Assembly: GCA_029817715.1 (NCBI GenBank)
Contig: JARUPY010000398.1
Location: forward strand, 1,054,001 to 1,118,000
DNA: 64,000 bases
Source: Melastoma dodecandrum
Lineage: Eukaryota; Streptophyta; Magnoliopsida; Myrtales; Melastomataceae
Direction of reading: 5' to 3'
Shown in pieces: positions 63,765 through 64,000 of this stretch. Below the pieces are notes generated by a model. The model ran no database searches. It saw only the letters and a program-made list of their open reading frames with translations, and was not told where the DNA came from. Numbering within the stretch: position 1 is the first letter of the stretch; the number at the start of each line of letters is the position of its first letter. The position numbers and the translations under genes were made by a program.

Positions 63765-64000
63765 ATGACCCCTGATGCCGCCAACATGTCGGGCGCCCAC
63801 GTATCGAACATGCAGGCGCCGGCGCCCGCCGACCTCTCGAAAGAGCAGGAGATCGAGGCCTACCGCCGGATGCTGTTGATCCGGCGGTTCGAAGAGAAGG
63901 CCGGCCAGATGTACGGCATGGGCCTCATCGGCGGGTTCTGCCATCTCTACATCGGCCAGGAGGCGGTCGTGACCGGCCTCATGCTGGACGCGAAGCCCGG
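63765..64000 (+). CDS. pdhA: Pyruvate dehydrogenase E1 alpha subunit (5' part, cut by window)
   Basis: The first 78 codons are present. After a 25-residue linker comes the E1-alpha start with YRRMLLIRRFEEKAGQMYGMG, then GGFCHLYIGQEA, the typical PdhA beginning. The alpha subunit with PdhB decarboxylates pyruvate using thiamine diphosphate. GGAGAT lies about 12 nt before the ATG at 63765. The gene runs off the window, so downstream genes (pdhB, pdhC) are expected but not seen. Confidence 0.92.
   Translation, partial: MTPDAANMSGAHVSNMQAPAPADLSKEQEIEAYRRMLLIRRFEEKAGQMYGMGLIGGFCHLYIGQEAVVTGLMLDAKP

Noticed and set aside
1..64000. CRISPR arrays and prophage
   Set aside because: No regularly spaced repeats of 25-40 bp, no cas genes and no structural phage genes were seen.

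Overview
This is a GC-rich chromosomal window from an alphaproteobacterium, most likely order Hyphomicrobiales (Rhizobiales), perhaps near Methylobacteriaceae/Beijerinckiaceae. The order is supported by the rpsF-rpsR-DUF2232-rplI block, aroQ-accB-accC next to a DsbA-like gene, rne followed by amiC and PBP1A, a GTTC-N7-GTTC LexA-type box, and small families such as DUF2849, DUF3775 and DUF1499. The family-level placement is a guess. Nearly all sequence is coding. No phage, integrase, CRISPR array or rRNA is visible. There are two tRNAs, Val(CAC) and Ala(GGC).

Layout. 1-2.05 kb: a divergent pair (a small hypothetical protein and a secreted HNH-like protein) around a LexA-type box, then a stand-alone ATP-dependent DNA ligase. 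2.0-3.8 kb: an AT-richer three-gene islet with a TIGR04255 family gene and two unknown partners. 3.9-9.1 kb: small secreted proteins, tRNA-Val, gph, rpiA, a DUF2059 protein, glutathione reductase and a GlsB-type membrane protein. 9.2-15.0 kb: a five-gene minus-strand operon encoding a carrier protein, an acyl-CoA-dehydrogenase-like flavoprotein, an amino acid:[carrier protein] ligase, a DUF1839 protein and a GH2 glycosidase-like protein. 15.1-23.3 kb: apbC, an amino-acid-type periplasmic binding protein, a beta-hydroxyacid dehydrogenase, a FAH-family enzyme, aat, nusB, ribH, a peroxiredoxin and an SPFH protein. 23.4-27.5 kb: an OmpR-type two-component system leading into two DUF347/COG4705 membrane proteins and a small exported protein. 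27.7-28.2 kb: a deleted IS21 istB remnant. 28.2-31.4 kb: aroQ-accB-accC and a DsbA-like protein; accB has an in-frame amber codon.

31.6-37.6 kb: an APC amino acid permease, the ribosomal protein block and an acyl-CoA dehydrogenase. 37.7-45.2 kb: rne, amiC and PBP1A. 45.2-51.5 kb: a histone-deacetylase-family enzyme, a Tat-exported metallophosphoesterase, a fatty acid-CoA ligase, a DUF1499 protein and anmK. 51.7-58.5 kb: tRNA-Ala, a SufA/IscA-type protein, a sugar MFS transporter, an unusual CDF transporter, gloA, a class II aldolase, otsB and small conserved proteins. 58.5-62.4 kb: a DJ-1/PfpI protein and an assimilatory sulfate reduction operon (DUF2849-cysI-cysH-DUF934). 62.5-64 kb: a DedA protein, a small secreted protein and the 5' end of pdhA, cut by the window.

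The most interesting unit is the 9.2-15.0 kb operon. The ligase is of the known aminoacyl-tRNA-synthetase-like type that loads an amino acid on a carrier protein, and its three zinc ligands and the carrier serine are present. I infer that DUF1839 is a papain-like acyltransferase, laid out like BtrH, that passes the aminoacyl group to an acceptor. The product of this pathway is not known to me. Second is the TIGR04255 islet, a compact, compositionally foreign three-gene cassette of unknown function. Third is the amber codon in the normally essential accB.
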